Below are positions 1-8,300 of a stretch of 13,259 bases of DNA, in pieces. The notes beneath the pieces were generated by a model that did not search any database, was not told the DNA's origin, and saw nothing but the letters and a program-made list of their open reading frames with translations. Source of the DNA: Oscillospiraceae bacterium (GTDB taxonomy: Bacteria > Bacillota > Clostridia > Oscillospirales > Ruminococcaceae); the NCBI GenBank assembly GCA_020024175.1, contig JAHHUB010000025.1, positions 1 through 13,259 of the forward strand, in the 5' to 3' direction. Position 1 is the stretch's first letter. Each line of letters begins with the position of its first letter. A program made the translations under genes and the position numbers.

Positions 1-20
1 ATTTAGGAGTTTATCCTATT

Positions 21-26
21 TATAAT
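21..26 (+). promoter_or_regulatory. Possible -10 element upstream of the lipoprotein gene
   Basis: A perfect TATAAT lies 25 nt before the ATG at 52. The matching -35 would fall at or before the window edge, so the promoter cannot be confirmed. A small inverted repeat, TAGGA (4-8) and TCCTA (14-18), lies just upstream and could be chance. If the -10 is real, the lipoprotein gene has its own promoter; otherwise it is transcribed from an upstream transporter operon. Confidence 0.3.
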
Positions 27-51
27 ATAGAACAAAAAGGAGTAATAAAAA

Positions 52-1251
52 ATGAACAAAACAAAACTTTTAGCACTGCTTTTGAGTGCTGCTATGATTG
101 CAGGCTCATTAGTTGGCTGCGGAAACGACCAAAAAGCACCTGATGTAAACGGAGAATCTTCACAGTCTTCTGAATCTTCCCAAACTTCTTCAGAATCAAG
201 TGAAACATCTTCTACTTCTGTTTCCCAAACTAAGATTGAGTACACAAATGCTTTCTCAATCGAAACATTGGAAAACGGTATCAAAAAGGTTAAAGACGGC
301 GAAAACAGAGAACTTATTCTTGTACCAAAAGAAATGGAAGTACCATCTGAATATGCTGACAGCATTGTTATCAGAACACCTGTAGAAAGAGCAGTATTCC
401 TTTCTTCTACACAAGTTTGCTCACTTCGTCCACTCAACAAAGATGAAATTTTCAAACATGTTGCAGGTGTAAACGGTGGTGCTGAACAATGGGATGCTAT
501 TCCTCAAATTAAACAAGGCATTACCGATGGCAGCATCAAGAATGTAGGCGGTGATATGGGTGAACCTGACTATGAACTCCTCACAAGCATTAACCCTGAT
601 ATTGTATTTGTTTACACAGGTTCATATCCCCAAACAGACATAATCGAAAAGCTTAAAGAACTTGGAATTAACTATGCTGTTGACAATGAATATATGGAAA
701 AAGATTACCTTGCTCGTATGGAATGGGCTAAATTCATTCTCACATTCTTTAACGAAGATGAAGCAGCAAACAATCTTATGAATAATGTAAACACAAATAT
801 TGACAACATGAAAAAAACAATCGAAGGTCTTAAAAAACCAAAAGTTGTTTTTGCAAGCGAATACAATGGTATGATTAATGTTTCCAATTCTGACAGCTGG
901 CTTGGAAATATGATTAAAGATGCTGGAGGCGAATCCGTATTTGAAGGTGTTCCTGCTGATGGTTTGAGCCTTTCTTTGGAAGACTTTATTGTTAAAGCTA
1001 ATGAAGCAGACATAATTGTATACACTTCCACACCTAAATGGATGCCTAATAAGGAAGCTATTTTGGAAAAAATTCCTCAGCTTGCAGACTGTGAAGCTGT
1101 TAAAAAAGGTAACTTATGGCAGTACAGTGATTCTTTCTGGATGGGTATTGACAGATCTGATATAATGGCTGAAGATATGGCAGCTATCTTCTATCCTGAA
1201 AAGTATGAAGGCAGAGAACTTGAATTCTTTGTTAAAGTTGCTGATAAGTAA
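52..1251 (+). CDS. ABC transporter substrate-binding lipoprotein, iron-chelate/tetrapyrrole/cobalamin type (TroA/FecB-like fold)
   Basis: This 399-aa protein is the likely extracellular receptor of an ABC importer, anchored to the outer face of the cell membrane. A lipoprotein signal peptide is visible: a Lys-containing start, a hydrophobic stretch at residues 6-21 and the lipobox LVGC with Cys23 as the lipidated residue. A Ser/Thr/Glu/Gln-rich flexible linker follows (about 34-60). The rest resembles the helical-backbone binding proteins for iron-siderophore, haem or cobalamin: a first lobe containing DYELLTSINPDIVFVY, a connecting helix with EYMEKDYLARMEW (from residue 213), and a second lobe ending in a WMGIDRSD segment. 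The start has a good Shine-Dalgarno (AAAGGAG, 36-42). The ligand cannot be read from the sequence. A hairpin and a fresh promoter separate it from the chelatase operon, so it may belong to a transporter operon that begins upstream. Fold and lipoprotein status are solid; tetrapyrrole specificity is inferred from the neighbours. Confidence 0.88.
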   Translation: MNKTKLLALLLSAAMIAGSLVGCGNDQKAPDVNGESSQSSESSQTSSESSETSSTSVSQTKIEYTNAFSIETLENGIKKVKDGENRELILVPKEMEVPSEYADSIVIRTPVERAVFLSSTQVCSLRPLNKDEIFKHVAGVNGGAEQWDAIPQIKQGITDGSIKNVGGDMGEPDYELLTSINPDIVFVYTGSYPQTDIIEKLKELGINYAVDNEYMEKDYLARMEWAKFILTFFNEDEAANNLMNNVNTNIDNMKKTIEGLKKPKVVFASEYNGMINVSNSDSWLGNMIKDAGGESVFEGVPADGLSLSLEDFIVKANEADIIVYTSTPKWMPNKEAILEKIPQLADCEAVKKGNLWQYSDSFWMGIDRSDIMAEDMAAIFYPEKYEGRELEFFVKVADK

Positions 1252-1282
1252 TTTTTAACTAAATAAGATTTAAAATTGAATT

Positions 1283-1330
1283 TACTGCGAAAGTTAATAA
1301 TTTATTTAGCTTTCGCAGTATATTTAATTT
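1283..1330 (+). terminator. Long hairpin after the lipoprotein gene, probable (leaky) terminator
   Basis: A perfect 11-bp inverted repeat, TACTGCGAAAG (1283-1293) and CTTTCGCAGTA (1310-1320), extends inward by about four pairs including one G-U, giving a stem of about 15 bp. The downstream tract (TATTTAATTT) is T-rich but interrupted, so termination may be incomplete. The right arm overlaps the -35 of the next promoter, so the repeat could also be an operator or a processing site. Confidence 0.6.
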
Positions 1331-1340
1331 ATGGTATAAT
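1312..1340 (+). promoter_or_regulatory. Promoter of the chelatase operon (extended -10)
   Basis: TATAAT at 1335-1340 is preceded by TGG, making an extended -10 (TGnTATAAT). TTCGCA at 1312-1317 matches the -35 consensus at 4 of 6 positions with a 17-nt spacer. Transcription would start near 1347, leaving a leader of about 30 nt, too short for a riboswitch. No Fur-box-like dyad is seen here. The -35 lies inside the right arm of the upstream hairpin. Confidence 0.65.
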
Positions 1341-1378
1341 TTCCCGAAAATTTATGAAAAAAAGGGGGAACAAAATAA

Positions 1379-3316
1379 ATGAAAAGACTGCTTTTTCCTT
1401 TTACAGCAGTTTTGGGACAGGAAAAAATTAAAAATGCTCTTATATGGAATGTGATTAACCCCAAAATAGGTGGTGTGCTTATAAGTGGAGAAAAAGGCAC
1501 AGCAAAATCTACTTTAGTAAGGGGTCTTTCTGATGTTTGCGGAAAAAACATAGTAGAACTTCCTCTTAATATAACAGAGGACAGACTCTTAGGTGCAATT
1601 AATTTTGAAAATGCAATTAAAACTGGCAAAAAAGAATTGGAACCAGGTATATTAGCTAAAGCACACAACAATATTTTATATGTTGATGAAATAAATCTTC
1701 TCTCTGATAATATTGTAAAGGCATTAGTGGATGTGGCATCAGAAGGAATATGCACAGTAGAAAGAGAGAGCATATCACAAAAATATCCCTCGGATTTTAT
1801 TTTAATCGGCAGTATGAATCCTGAAGAAGGTGGTTTAAGGCCACAGCTTATTGACAGATTCGGACTTTTTGTGGAAGTTGTTTCTGAGAATAATGCTGAA
1901 ATCAGAGCCGAAATAATCGAAAAAAGACTGGAATTTGAACAGGATCCCACAGCTTATATAGATAAATATAATAATGAACAAGAATTCTTAAAAAAGAAAA
2001 TAACTAAAGCCCAAAAAAGACTTAATGAAATAGAAGTAAGCAAAGAAGCTATACTGTTAGCTTCCCAGCTTTCAAAAGATGCTTTTTGTCAGGGACACAG
2101 AGCAGAAATTATCATAATTGAAACTGCAAAAGCCATAGCAGCAGAAAAAGGACTTTATAAAGTAGAACATGACCATGTGATAGAAGCATCAAAATATGCT
2201 TTGCCTCACAGAATGAGACAGATTCCTCCTCAACTGCAAAATAACCAGGACAATGACAATAATGAAGAGGAGCATGATAACAGCAGCAAAGAAAATAACG
2301 AAACCATGCAGGATAATAAAGAGCAAAATACTGAAATCGAAAATTCTCCAAATGAACATAAAACAAATGAAAATAATGAAACAGAAAAAAATAAAGAAGA
2401 AAATAGTTTTGACAACAGTGAAAACAAATCTCCCGCTACTTCGGAAAGCCAATATTCTGACAATAAAAATGAGAAGCTTGATTCGGCAGGGGATATTTTT
2501 ACAGTATCAAAATGGCTGGATTTTAAAAGCCATGACAGAGTAAATAAGGGCAGTGGAAGAAGAAGTTTGGTTAAAACAAATTCTTCTATGGGAAGATATG
2601 TGGCAAGCCGTCCTTTTGCAAAGGAAATCTCTTCGGCGGACTTGGCTTTCGATGCCACTTTAAGAGCAGCAGCACCTTTCCAAAACAGCCGCAATAAAAA
2701 CGGAATGGCAATTTCCATACAAAAAAGCGATATAAGAGTAAAACAACGGGAAAAAAGAGTGGGAAACTATATATTATTCGTTGTGGACGCTTCCGGCTCC
2801 ATGGGCGCAGGAAAACGCATGAAAGCTGTAAAAGGTGCAGTTTTATCCCTTTTAAGCGACGCTTATCAAAAACGGGATAAAGTGGGGTTAGTTATGTTTA
2901 AACATGAAACTGCCGAAATTGTTTTAGATATGACCAGAAGTGTGGATCTTGCCCAAAAGAAACTGGAAGAACTGCCTACAGGCGGAAAAACTCCCCTTTG
3001 TTTTGGCATAGAAACAGCCCATACAGCGGTTAAAACCGCCCTCTATAAAGATAAGGAAATTTTGCCGGTTATTGTGCTTATTTCTGACGGAAGAGCTACA
3101 TATGGGAAAAGCAAAAAAGCATTTGATGATGCTTTAAAATCTGCTGAAGCAGTAGCAAATGATAAAATTCATTCTGTTGTAATAGATGCGGAACAGGATT
3201 TTATAAAACTCGGACTTGCAAAAAAATTAGCTCAAACCATGAATGCTCAATACATAAAACTTGAAGAATTAAAAGCTGAAACTTTAATTACAGCAGTAAA
3301 TATGTCAATAAATTAG
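1379..3316 (+). CDS. chlD: Magnesium/cobalt chelatase D-type subunit (AAA+ ATPase fused to vWA domain)
   Basis: This 645-aa cytoplasmic protein is the likely D subunit of a class I tetrapyrrole chelatase, which links the ATPase motor to the large subunit. Residues 1 to about 280 are a ChlI-like AAA+ domain: Walker A GEKGTAKST (37-45), Walker B ILYVDE (99-104), sensor-1 SMNPEEG (Asn147), arginine-finger region IDRFGL (Arg160) and a sensor-2 GHR (Arg241). A low-complexity Asn/Glu/Asp/Lys linker spans about 282-370. The C-terminal third is a von Willebrand A domain with a complete MIDAS: DASGSMG (Asp470, Ser472, Ser474), Thr538 in GGKTPL and Asp570 in SDGRA. Typical ChlD proteins of phototrophs have a degraded ATPase site; this one is intact, so it may hydrolyse ATP itself. 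The start has AGGGGGAA (1363-1370) at a spacing of 8 nt. It is the first gene of the operon and lies 18 nt before the ChlI-like gene, with which it shares a common ancestor. The metal and tetrapyrrole substrate are unknown. Confidence 0.9.
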   Translation: MKRLLFPFTAVLGQEKIKNALIWNVINPKIGGVLISGEKGTAKSTLVRGLSDVCGKNIVELPLNITEDRLLGAINFENAIKTGKKELEPGILAKAHNNILYVDEINLLSDNIVKALVDVASEGICTVERESISQKYPSDFILIGSMNPEEGGLRPQLIDRFGLFVEVVSENNAEIRAEIIEKRLEFEQDPTAYIDKYNNEQEFLKKKITKAQKRLNEIEVSKEAILLASQLSKDAFCQGHRAEIIIIETAKAIAAEKGLYKVEHDHVIEASKYALPHRMRQIPPQLQNNQDNDNNEEEHDNSSKENNETMQDNKEQNTEIENSPNEHKTNENNETEKNKEENSFDNSENKSPATSESQYSDNKNEKLDSAGDIFTVSKWLDFKSHDRVNKGSGRRSLVKTNSSMGRYVASRPFAKEISSADLAFDATLRAAAPFQNSRNKNGMAISIQKSDIRVKQREKRVGNYILFVVDASGSMGAGKRMKAVKGAVLSLLSDAYQKRDKVGLVMFKHETAEIVLDMTRSVDLAQKKLEELPTGGKTPLCFGIETAHTAVKTALYKDKEILPVIVLISDGRATYGKSKKAFDDALKSAEAVANDKIHSVVIDAEQDFIKLGLAKKLAQTMNAQYIKLEELKAETLITAVNMSIN

Positions 3317-3334
3317 ATTAGTGAGGTATTTAAA

Positions 3335-4363
3335 ATGGAAAACAAAAAGTATTACCCATTTACAGCTATTGTAGGACAAAACAATATGAAAACAGCTCTT
3401 ATACTAAATATAATTAATCCTTCATTGGGAGGTGTGCTTATAAGAGGTGAAAAGGGCACTGCAAAATCCACAGCGGTTCGCTCTTTGGCGGAACTTATGC
3501 CTAAACTTCAAAAAGTCAAAGGTTGTCCTTTCGGCTGTGATCCAAACGGAAAAGTCCTCTGCGAAGAATGTGAAAAGAAGAAAAAAGAAGGTAATCTTAC
3601 CGATATTGTGACTTCTCCCATGAAAGTTGTGGATTTGCCTGTCAGTGCCACTGAAGACAGAGTAGTGGGAACTTTGGACATTGAATATGCCATAAAACAT
3701 GGTGAAAAAAAGTTTGAATGCGGTATTTTGGCAGAAGCAAACAGAAATATTCTTTATGTGGATGAAGTTAATCTTTTGGATGATCATGTAGTGGATGTTC
3801 TTCTTGACTCTGCTGCTATGGGTGTAAACACTATTGAAAGAGAAGGTATATCTTATTCTCATCCTGCTGTGTTTACATTGGTAGGTACTATGAACCCAGA
3901 AGAAGGGGATTTGAGACCACAACTTTTGGACAGATTTGGACTGGTTGTAGATGTTACTTCCGAAAATGACCGTGAAATGAGAGCCGAAGTAGTTAAACGC
4001 CGTTTGGATTTTGAGAAAAATCCCGAAGAATTTTCCAAACTTTATCAGCAGGAACAAGAAAAACTGATGGAAAAAATTTCACAGTCAATAGAACTTCTGC
4101 CTAAAGTTACCTATGACAAAGACATATTGCTTTTGGCTGTCAAACTTTCCATTGCTTTAGATGTAGATGGACACCGAGCTGATATAGGTATGATTAAAAC
4201 AGCTTGCACTTTAGCTGCATTTGATGGCAGAACATCAGTAACAAAAAAAGATTTAAAGGAAGCTGCCATATTTGTACTGCCACACAGACTGAGAAGAAGA
4301 CCTTTTGAAAGCGGAGTTTTAGATGCCTTTGAAATCGAAAAAATCCTGGACTCGGAATATTAA
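3335..4363 (+). CDS. chlI: Magnesium/cobalt chelatase I-type AAA+ ATPase subunit
   Basis: This 342-aa protein has the normal length for ChlI/BchI, the ATPase that forms a hexameric ring with the D subunit and drives metal handling by the large subunit. Visible motifs are Walker A GEKGTAKST (38-46), Walker B ILYVDE (139-144), sensor-1 Asn187 in TMNPEEG, the LLDRFGL arginine-finger segment (Arg200), a sensor-2 GHR (Arg281) and a C-terminal VLPHRLRRRPFE. An insertion after Walker A carries four cysteines (Cys64, 68, 76, 79; CX3CX7CX2C), a probable structural metal site also known in some bacterial BchI-like proteins but missing from the neighbouring D subunit. The Shine-Dalgarno is GTGAGG (3321-3326), 8 nt before the ATG. 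The stop codon lies one base before the preferred start of the radical SAM gene, which suggests translational coupling. The ATPase call is secure; the natural substrate is not. Confidence 0.92.
   Translation: MENKKYYPFTAIVGQNNMKTALILNIINPSLGGVLIRGEKGTAKSTAVRSLAELMPKLQKVKGCPFGCDPNGKVLCEECEKKKKEGNLTDIVTSPMKVVDLPVSATEDRVVGTLDIEYAIKHGEKKFECGILAEANRNILYVDEVNLLDDHVVDVLLDSAAMGVNTIEREGISYSHPAVFTLVGTMNPEEGDLRPQLLDRFGLVVDVTSENDREMRAEVVKRRLDFEKNPEEFSKLYQQEQEKLMEKISQSIELLPKVTYDKDILLLAVKLSIALDVDGHRADIGMIKTACTLAAFDGRTSVTKKDLKEAAIFVLPHRLRRRPFESGVLDAFEIEKILDSEY
4313..4316 (+). promoter_or_regulatory. Possible RBS for an alternative, overlapping start of the radical SAM gene
   Basis: GGAG at 4313-4316 sits 6 nt before an in-frame ATG at 4323, inside the 3' end of the chlI-like gene. 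That start would add 14 residues. The ATG at 4365 has no clear Shine-Dalgarno but places the N-terminus right before the first radical SAM beta strand, as is usual. Confidence 0.3.
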
Positions 4364-4364
4364 A

Positions 4365-5363
4365 ATGAAAGAAAGATACTTGATTGTTTTCTGGATAAGC
4401 GGAAAATGTAATCTAAACTGTATTTACTGCTATGCACAAAATGCCTGTATTATGGATATGGATTTTATAACAGCAAAAACTGTTATAGATAACTTTAAAT
4501 CATACCCTCTAAAAATACAATTTGCAGGTGGAGAACCTACTTTAAATTTTGCTCTTATAGAAAAAATATGTGAATATATAAAACATATGAATATTAATGC
4601 AGTTTTTCAAATGCAGTCCAATGGTACATTAATAACAGATGAAATGGCAGAAAAAATCAAAAAACTAAATATCGCCATTGGGATAAGTCTTGATGGAATA
4701 CCTGAAATAAACGAACTTACCCGCGGCAAATCTTCCAAAGCCATACAGGGTATATTAAATCTGAAAGCTAAAGGAATAATGGTAAATTTAAATGCAGTAG
4801 TTACTTCAAAAAATATTGAATATCTGCCTAAATTAGTGGATTTTGCCATGTGGCTTGGAAATGTTGGCGGAATAGGTTTAGACCTTTTAAGAAACGCAGG
4901 AGGGGCAGAGGATTATTTTGATAAACTCAATGTTTGTTCATCACAGCTTGAAACAGTTCTTATTCAAATGTATCAGCGAAGCTGTCAGTTATATAAATTA
5001 TGTGGAAGGAAAATTTATATAAGAGAGATAGAAGAAGCTTACCAAAGACTTAATACTCCTGTTTCAAGCACAAATTACTGTTATGCAAACTGTGGGCGTT
5101 CTGTAGTTGTTTTGCCAAATGGTAAAACCTATCCCTGCGGTTCTCTTATAAACAACCGCTATTTTATGGGTAATACCGAAAATCTAAAACCGGAAAAAGT
5201 AATGAAAATAACTGCTCACAGCAACGAAAACTGCAAAACCTGTGAATTTAACGCATTTTGTCCTAAAGGCTGTCCTTCAAGAGTTTTGGTAAATAATGCT
5301 CTTTCTTTGGACTGTGTTCTTAAAAAAACCGCTTTTATGATAGCTAAAAACCAAATAAATTAA
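4365..5363 (+). CDS. Radical SAM protein with SPASM domain (two auxiliary Fe-S clusters)
   Basis: This 332-aa cytoplasmic enzyme uses S-adenosylmethionine and a [4Fe-4S] cluster for radical chemistry. The cluster motif is Cys15-X3-Cys19-X2-Cys22. The SAM-binding motif AGGEP is at residues 54-58, and SNGTLI and GISLDG strands follow, as in the anSME/PqqE/NirJ-type superfamily. The C-terminus is a complete SPASM domain: Cys243-X9-Gly-X4-Cys258, then Cys290-X2-Cys293-X5-Cys299-X3-Cys303, and a last Cys317; Cys239 is extra. This pattern usually binds two auxiliary [4Fe-4S] clusters. Known SPASM-type enzymes modify peptides or proteins (anSME, PqqE, AlbA), while related ones act on tetrapyrroles (AhbC/AhbD, NirJ). 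It lies between the small and large chelatase genes, and no small peptide gene is present, so a tetrapyrrole or a partner protein is the likelier substrate. I chose the ATG at 4365; the ATG at 4323 is possible. Enzyme class is certain, reaction unknown. Confidence 0.9.
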   Translation: MKERYLIVFWISGKCNLNCIYCYAQNACIMDMDFITAKTVIDNFKSYPLKIQFAGGEPTLNFALIEKICEYIKHMNINAVFQMQSNGTLITDEMAEKIKKLNIAIGISLDGIPEINELTRGKSSKAIQGILNLKAKGIMVNLNAVVTSKNIEYLPKLVDFAMWLGNVGGIGLDLLRNAGGAEDYFDKLNVCSSQLETVLIQMYQRSCQLYKLCGRKIYIREIEEAYQRLNTPVSSTNYCYANCGRSVVVLPNGKTYPCGSLINNRYFMGNTENLKPEKVMKITAHSNENCKTCEFNAFCPKGCPSRVLVNNALSLDCVLKKTAFMIAKNQIN

Positions 5364-5367
5364 CAGT

Positions 5368-5372
5368 GGGGG
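5368..5372 (+). promoter_or_regulatory. RBS that decides the start of the first CobN-like gene
   Basis: The G-run GGGGG at 5368-5372 lies 5 nt before the ATG at 5378. A GTG at 5366 is in the same frame but overlaps this G-run and has no ribosome site of its own, so the ATG is preferred. Confidence 0.6.
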
Positions 5373-5377
5373 TAATT

Positions 5378-8300
5378 ATGTTTAATATTGTAATGATTAT
5401 ACAGGGAGAACACAAAATTTGCGAATATAACAAAGTATTCTCCACACTGACAGATGAAATTAAAAATGAAGTTTCTTTTTCTATATATGAAATTTATGAT
5501 ATTGATGGCAACGAAGAAACCTATCAAAAATGTGAAACTGACATCAAAAATGCGGATTTTCTTTTTATTGACCTTCATGGTGGACTAACTTATTTTAAGA
5601 GCTATCAAAAACTTTCTGCACTGTTTATGAATAAAAAGAAATTCTATTTTTATTCGGGAATTGACAGTGAGATAGATGAAATGTCCAAAATATGTTTTCT
5701 TACAGCTTTTCAAATGAATACAATTACTGCATATATGCGGGCAGGAGGAGAAAAAAACTATATTAATCTGCTTAAATATATGTTTAAAACCTTTGGTAAC
5801 ATAAACTGTGAGTATGAAAAATTGGAAATTCCTAAATTTAATGGTATATATGGGATAGATGAATCAAAGGAAAAAGAATTTCTTGACAATATTAAATCCG
5901 AAACTAAACCAATTATAGGTATATTGATACATTTTTCCACATATCAAAATGGTGATACTAAACATATTGATAATTTAATTAAAAAAATAAAAAGCGAAAA
6001 TTGTGTGCCTTTTCCCATATATACATATATGGCACCAGTAGGTGAAAACGGCAAAGGTGGACTTAAAGAGGCCTTAAATACCTATTATCTTTCAGATGGC
6101 AAAAGCAATATAGATGCTTTAATTATTACAACTTCATTTTCTCTTAGTGTTACTTCTGCTCCGGGAACAGGGGGCAAAGTGGTGGATAAAAGTGTTTTTG
6201 AACCTTTAAATGTACCATTATTTCAAGCTATGACCACAACTTATTCATATGAAAAATGGAGAAAAGAATTAGCTGGACTGGAACCTATGTATCTTTCCAC
6301 CAATGTCTATCAGCCTGAATTTGACGGACAGATAATCGGTATGGTTATCGCCACCAGCGAAGATATTATGACAGAATACGGCTCTAAAAAAGTCTATATC
6401 CCCATTGAAGAGAGAACCGCTAAAATGGCAAAATTAGCTAAAAACTGGGCAATACTGCGAAAAATCCCCAACAAAGACAAAAAAGTTGCCATTATATTTC
6501 ACAATATGCCCCCACGAATTGATATGATAGGATCTGCATATGGTTTAGATACTCCTGCTTCTGTATTCAATATGGTTCAATGTCTTAAAAAAATGGGTAT
6601 ATCCATGGACTATGATTTTGAAAACGGAAAAGATATAATTGACAAAGTAATTGCAGGTCTTACCAATGACGGCAGATTTCTCTCCGAAAATGAAATGCTG
6701 AAAAGGGCTGCTTTTACTGCAAAAAAAGAGGATTATGAAAAATGGTTTTTACATTATCCCCAAAAAGTAAAAGATGAACTTTTTCGAGACTGGGGCAAAG
6801 CTCCAGGCGAATTTATGACGGTAAACAGGGAAATTCTTATTCCTGGGATAGTAAACAAAAATATTTTTATTGGGTTACAGCCACCAAGAGCCTATGAAGA
6901 AAAAGCAGAGGAAGCATATCACTCCACTGATTTGGTGTGTCCTTATCAATATTTGGCATTTTATCACTATTTAGAAAATGTGTATAAGGCAAATATAATT
7001 GTTCATGTAGGAACTCATGGCACTATAGAATGGCTGCCAGGAAAAGAAATTGCTCTTTCCAATGAATGTTATCCTGATATGGCTATTGGAACTTTGCCCC
7101 ATATTTACCCTTATATAATTGATGTACCGGGGGAAGGTGCTCAAGCTAAACGCAGAACTTCTGCAGTTATTTTGGATCATTTAATTCCCTCCATGAAACA
7201 AAGCGGTGTTTATGACAAACTGGCTGAAATAGATGAACTTATCACTCAGTATTATAAATCTTTGGGAGATGATATGGGAAAAGCTCCGATTTTATCGAAA
7301 AAAATCTGGGAAAATGCCTGCAATATTAATTTAAATCAAGATTTAAACCTTACTGATGAAGATTTTGCGGAAAATAATTTAGAAGTTGTGGAAAAACTCC
7401 ATGTATGGATAAGTGAAATTAAAACCTCCGAAATTAAAGATGGATTACATATTTTCGGTGAACCACCTACAAAAGATGATAACAGAATGAAAAATATGGT
7501 TCGCTTATTAGTAAGAGTCAGAAACGGAGATGTGCCTTCAATAAGAGAGGGAATATGTGCCTGCAAAGGACTTAATCTTGATGATTTAATTGATTTTCCG
7601 CAAAAATTAAACTCAAATGGCAAAACAAACTCCATGATTTTAGATGAAACAGACTCTTTGGCGGATGATATTTTTACTCAACTTGATAAACTCAATTATG
7701 ATAAAAATAAAATCATAGATTTAATCAACAAAACAATTTTTCCAAAGGAATCTTCTATGGGGGAGAAGCTAAAAGAATGTCTGGGTTTTGCCTGTGAAAA
7801 AGTATATCCCAGCTTGCTGCAAACTACCGATGAACTAAAATACTTTGAAAATGCAATAAACGGAAAATTTGTTATTCCCGGCCCATCAGGAGCACCCAGT
7901 CGCGGAAATGCTTCAATTTTACCTACAGGGAGAAATTTTTATTCCATTGACCCCTCCACAGTACCAAGCAGAGCTGCATGGGAAGTAGGAAAAACTTTAG
8001 CTAATCAACTTATAGAAAATTATAAAAAAGAAAACGGAAAAATCCCTGAAAATATAGCTATTATTGTATATTCAGGCGAAACTATGAAAACCTGCGGAGA
8101 TGATATTGCTGAAATTCTCTATTTATACGGAGTTAAACCCCTTTATTTAGGCAATACCGACAGAGTGGTGGGATTGGAAGTTATACCTTTGGAAGAACTG
8201 GGCAGACCCAGAATTGATGTAACTTTGAGAATAAGCGGACTTTTTCGTGATACTTTTCCCAATTTAATTGAACTTGTAGACAATGCTGTAAATACTGTAG

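Noticed and set aside
4..18. Small inverted repeat TAGGA/TCCTA near the window start
   Set aside because: Only 5 bp with a 5-nt loop in AT-rich DNA and cut off from its upstream context; not enough to call an operator or terminator.
1324..1950. Long open frame on the minus strand opposite the start of the D-type chelatase gene
   Set aside because: It lies antisense to a gene with clear AAA+ motifs, has no ribosome site or recognisable domain, and is explained by the low stop frequency opposite Lys/Glu-rich codons.
2112..2718. Several overlapping open frames on both strands in the middle of the D-type gene, some apparently hydrophobic
   Set aside because: They mirror the Asn/Glu/Lys-rich linker: GAA and AAT repeats read on the other strand give Phe/Leu/Ile-rich sequences that look like membrane proteins but are artefacts.
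3422..4057. 211-residue minus-strand open frame opposite the ChlI-like gene
   Set aside because: Antisense shadow of a well-conserved ATPase; no domain, start signal or promoter of its own.
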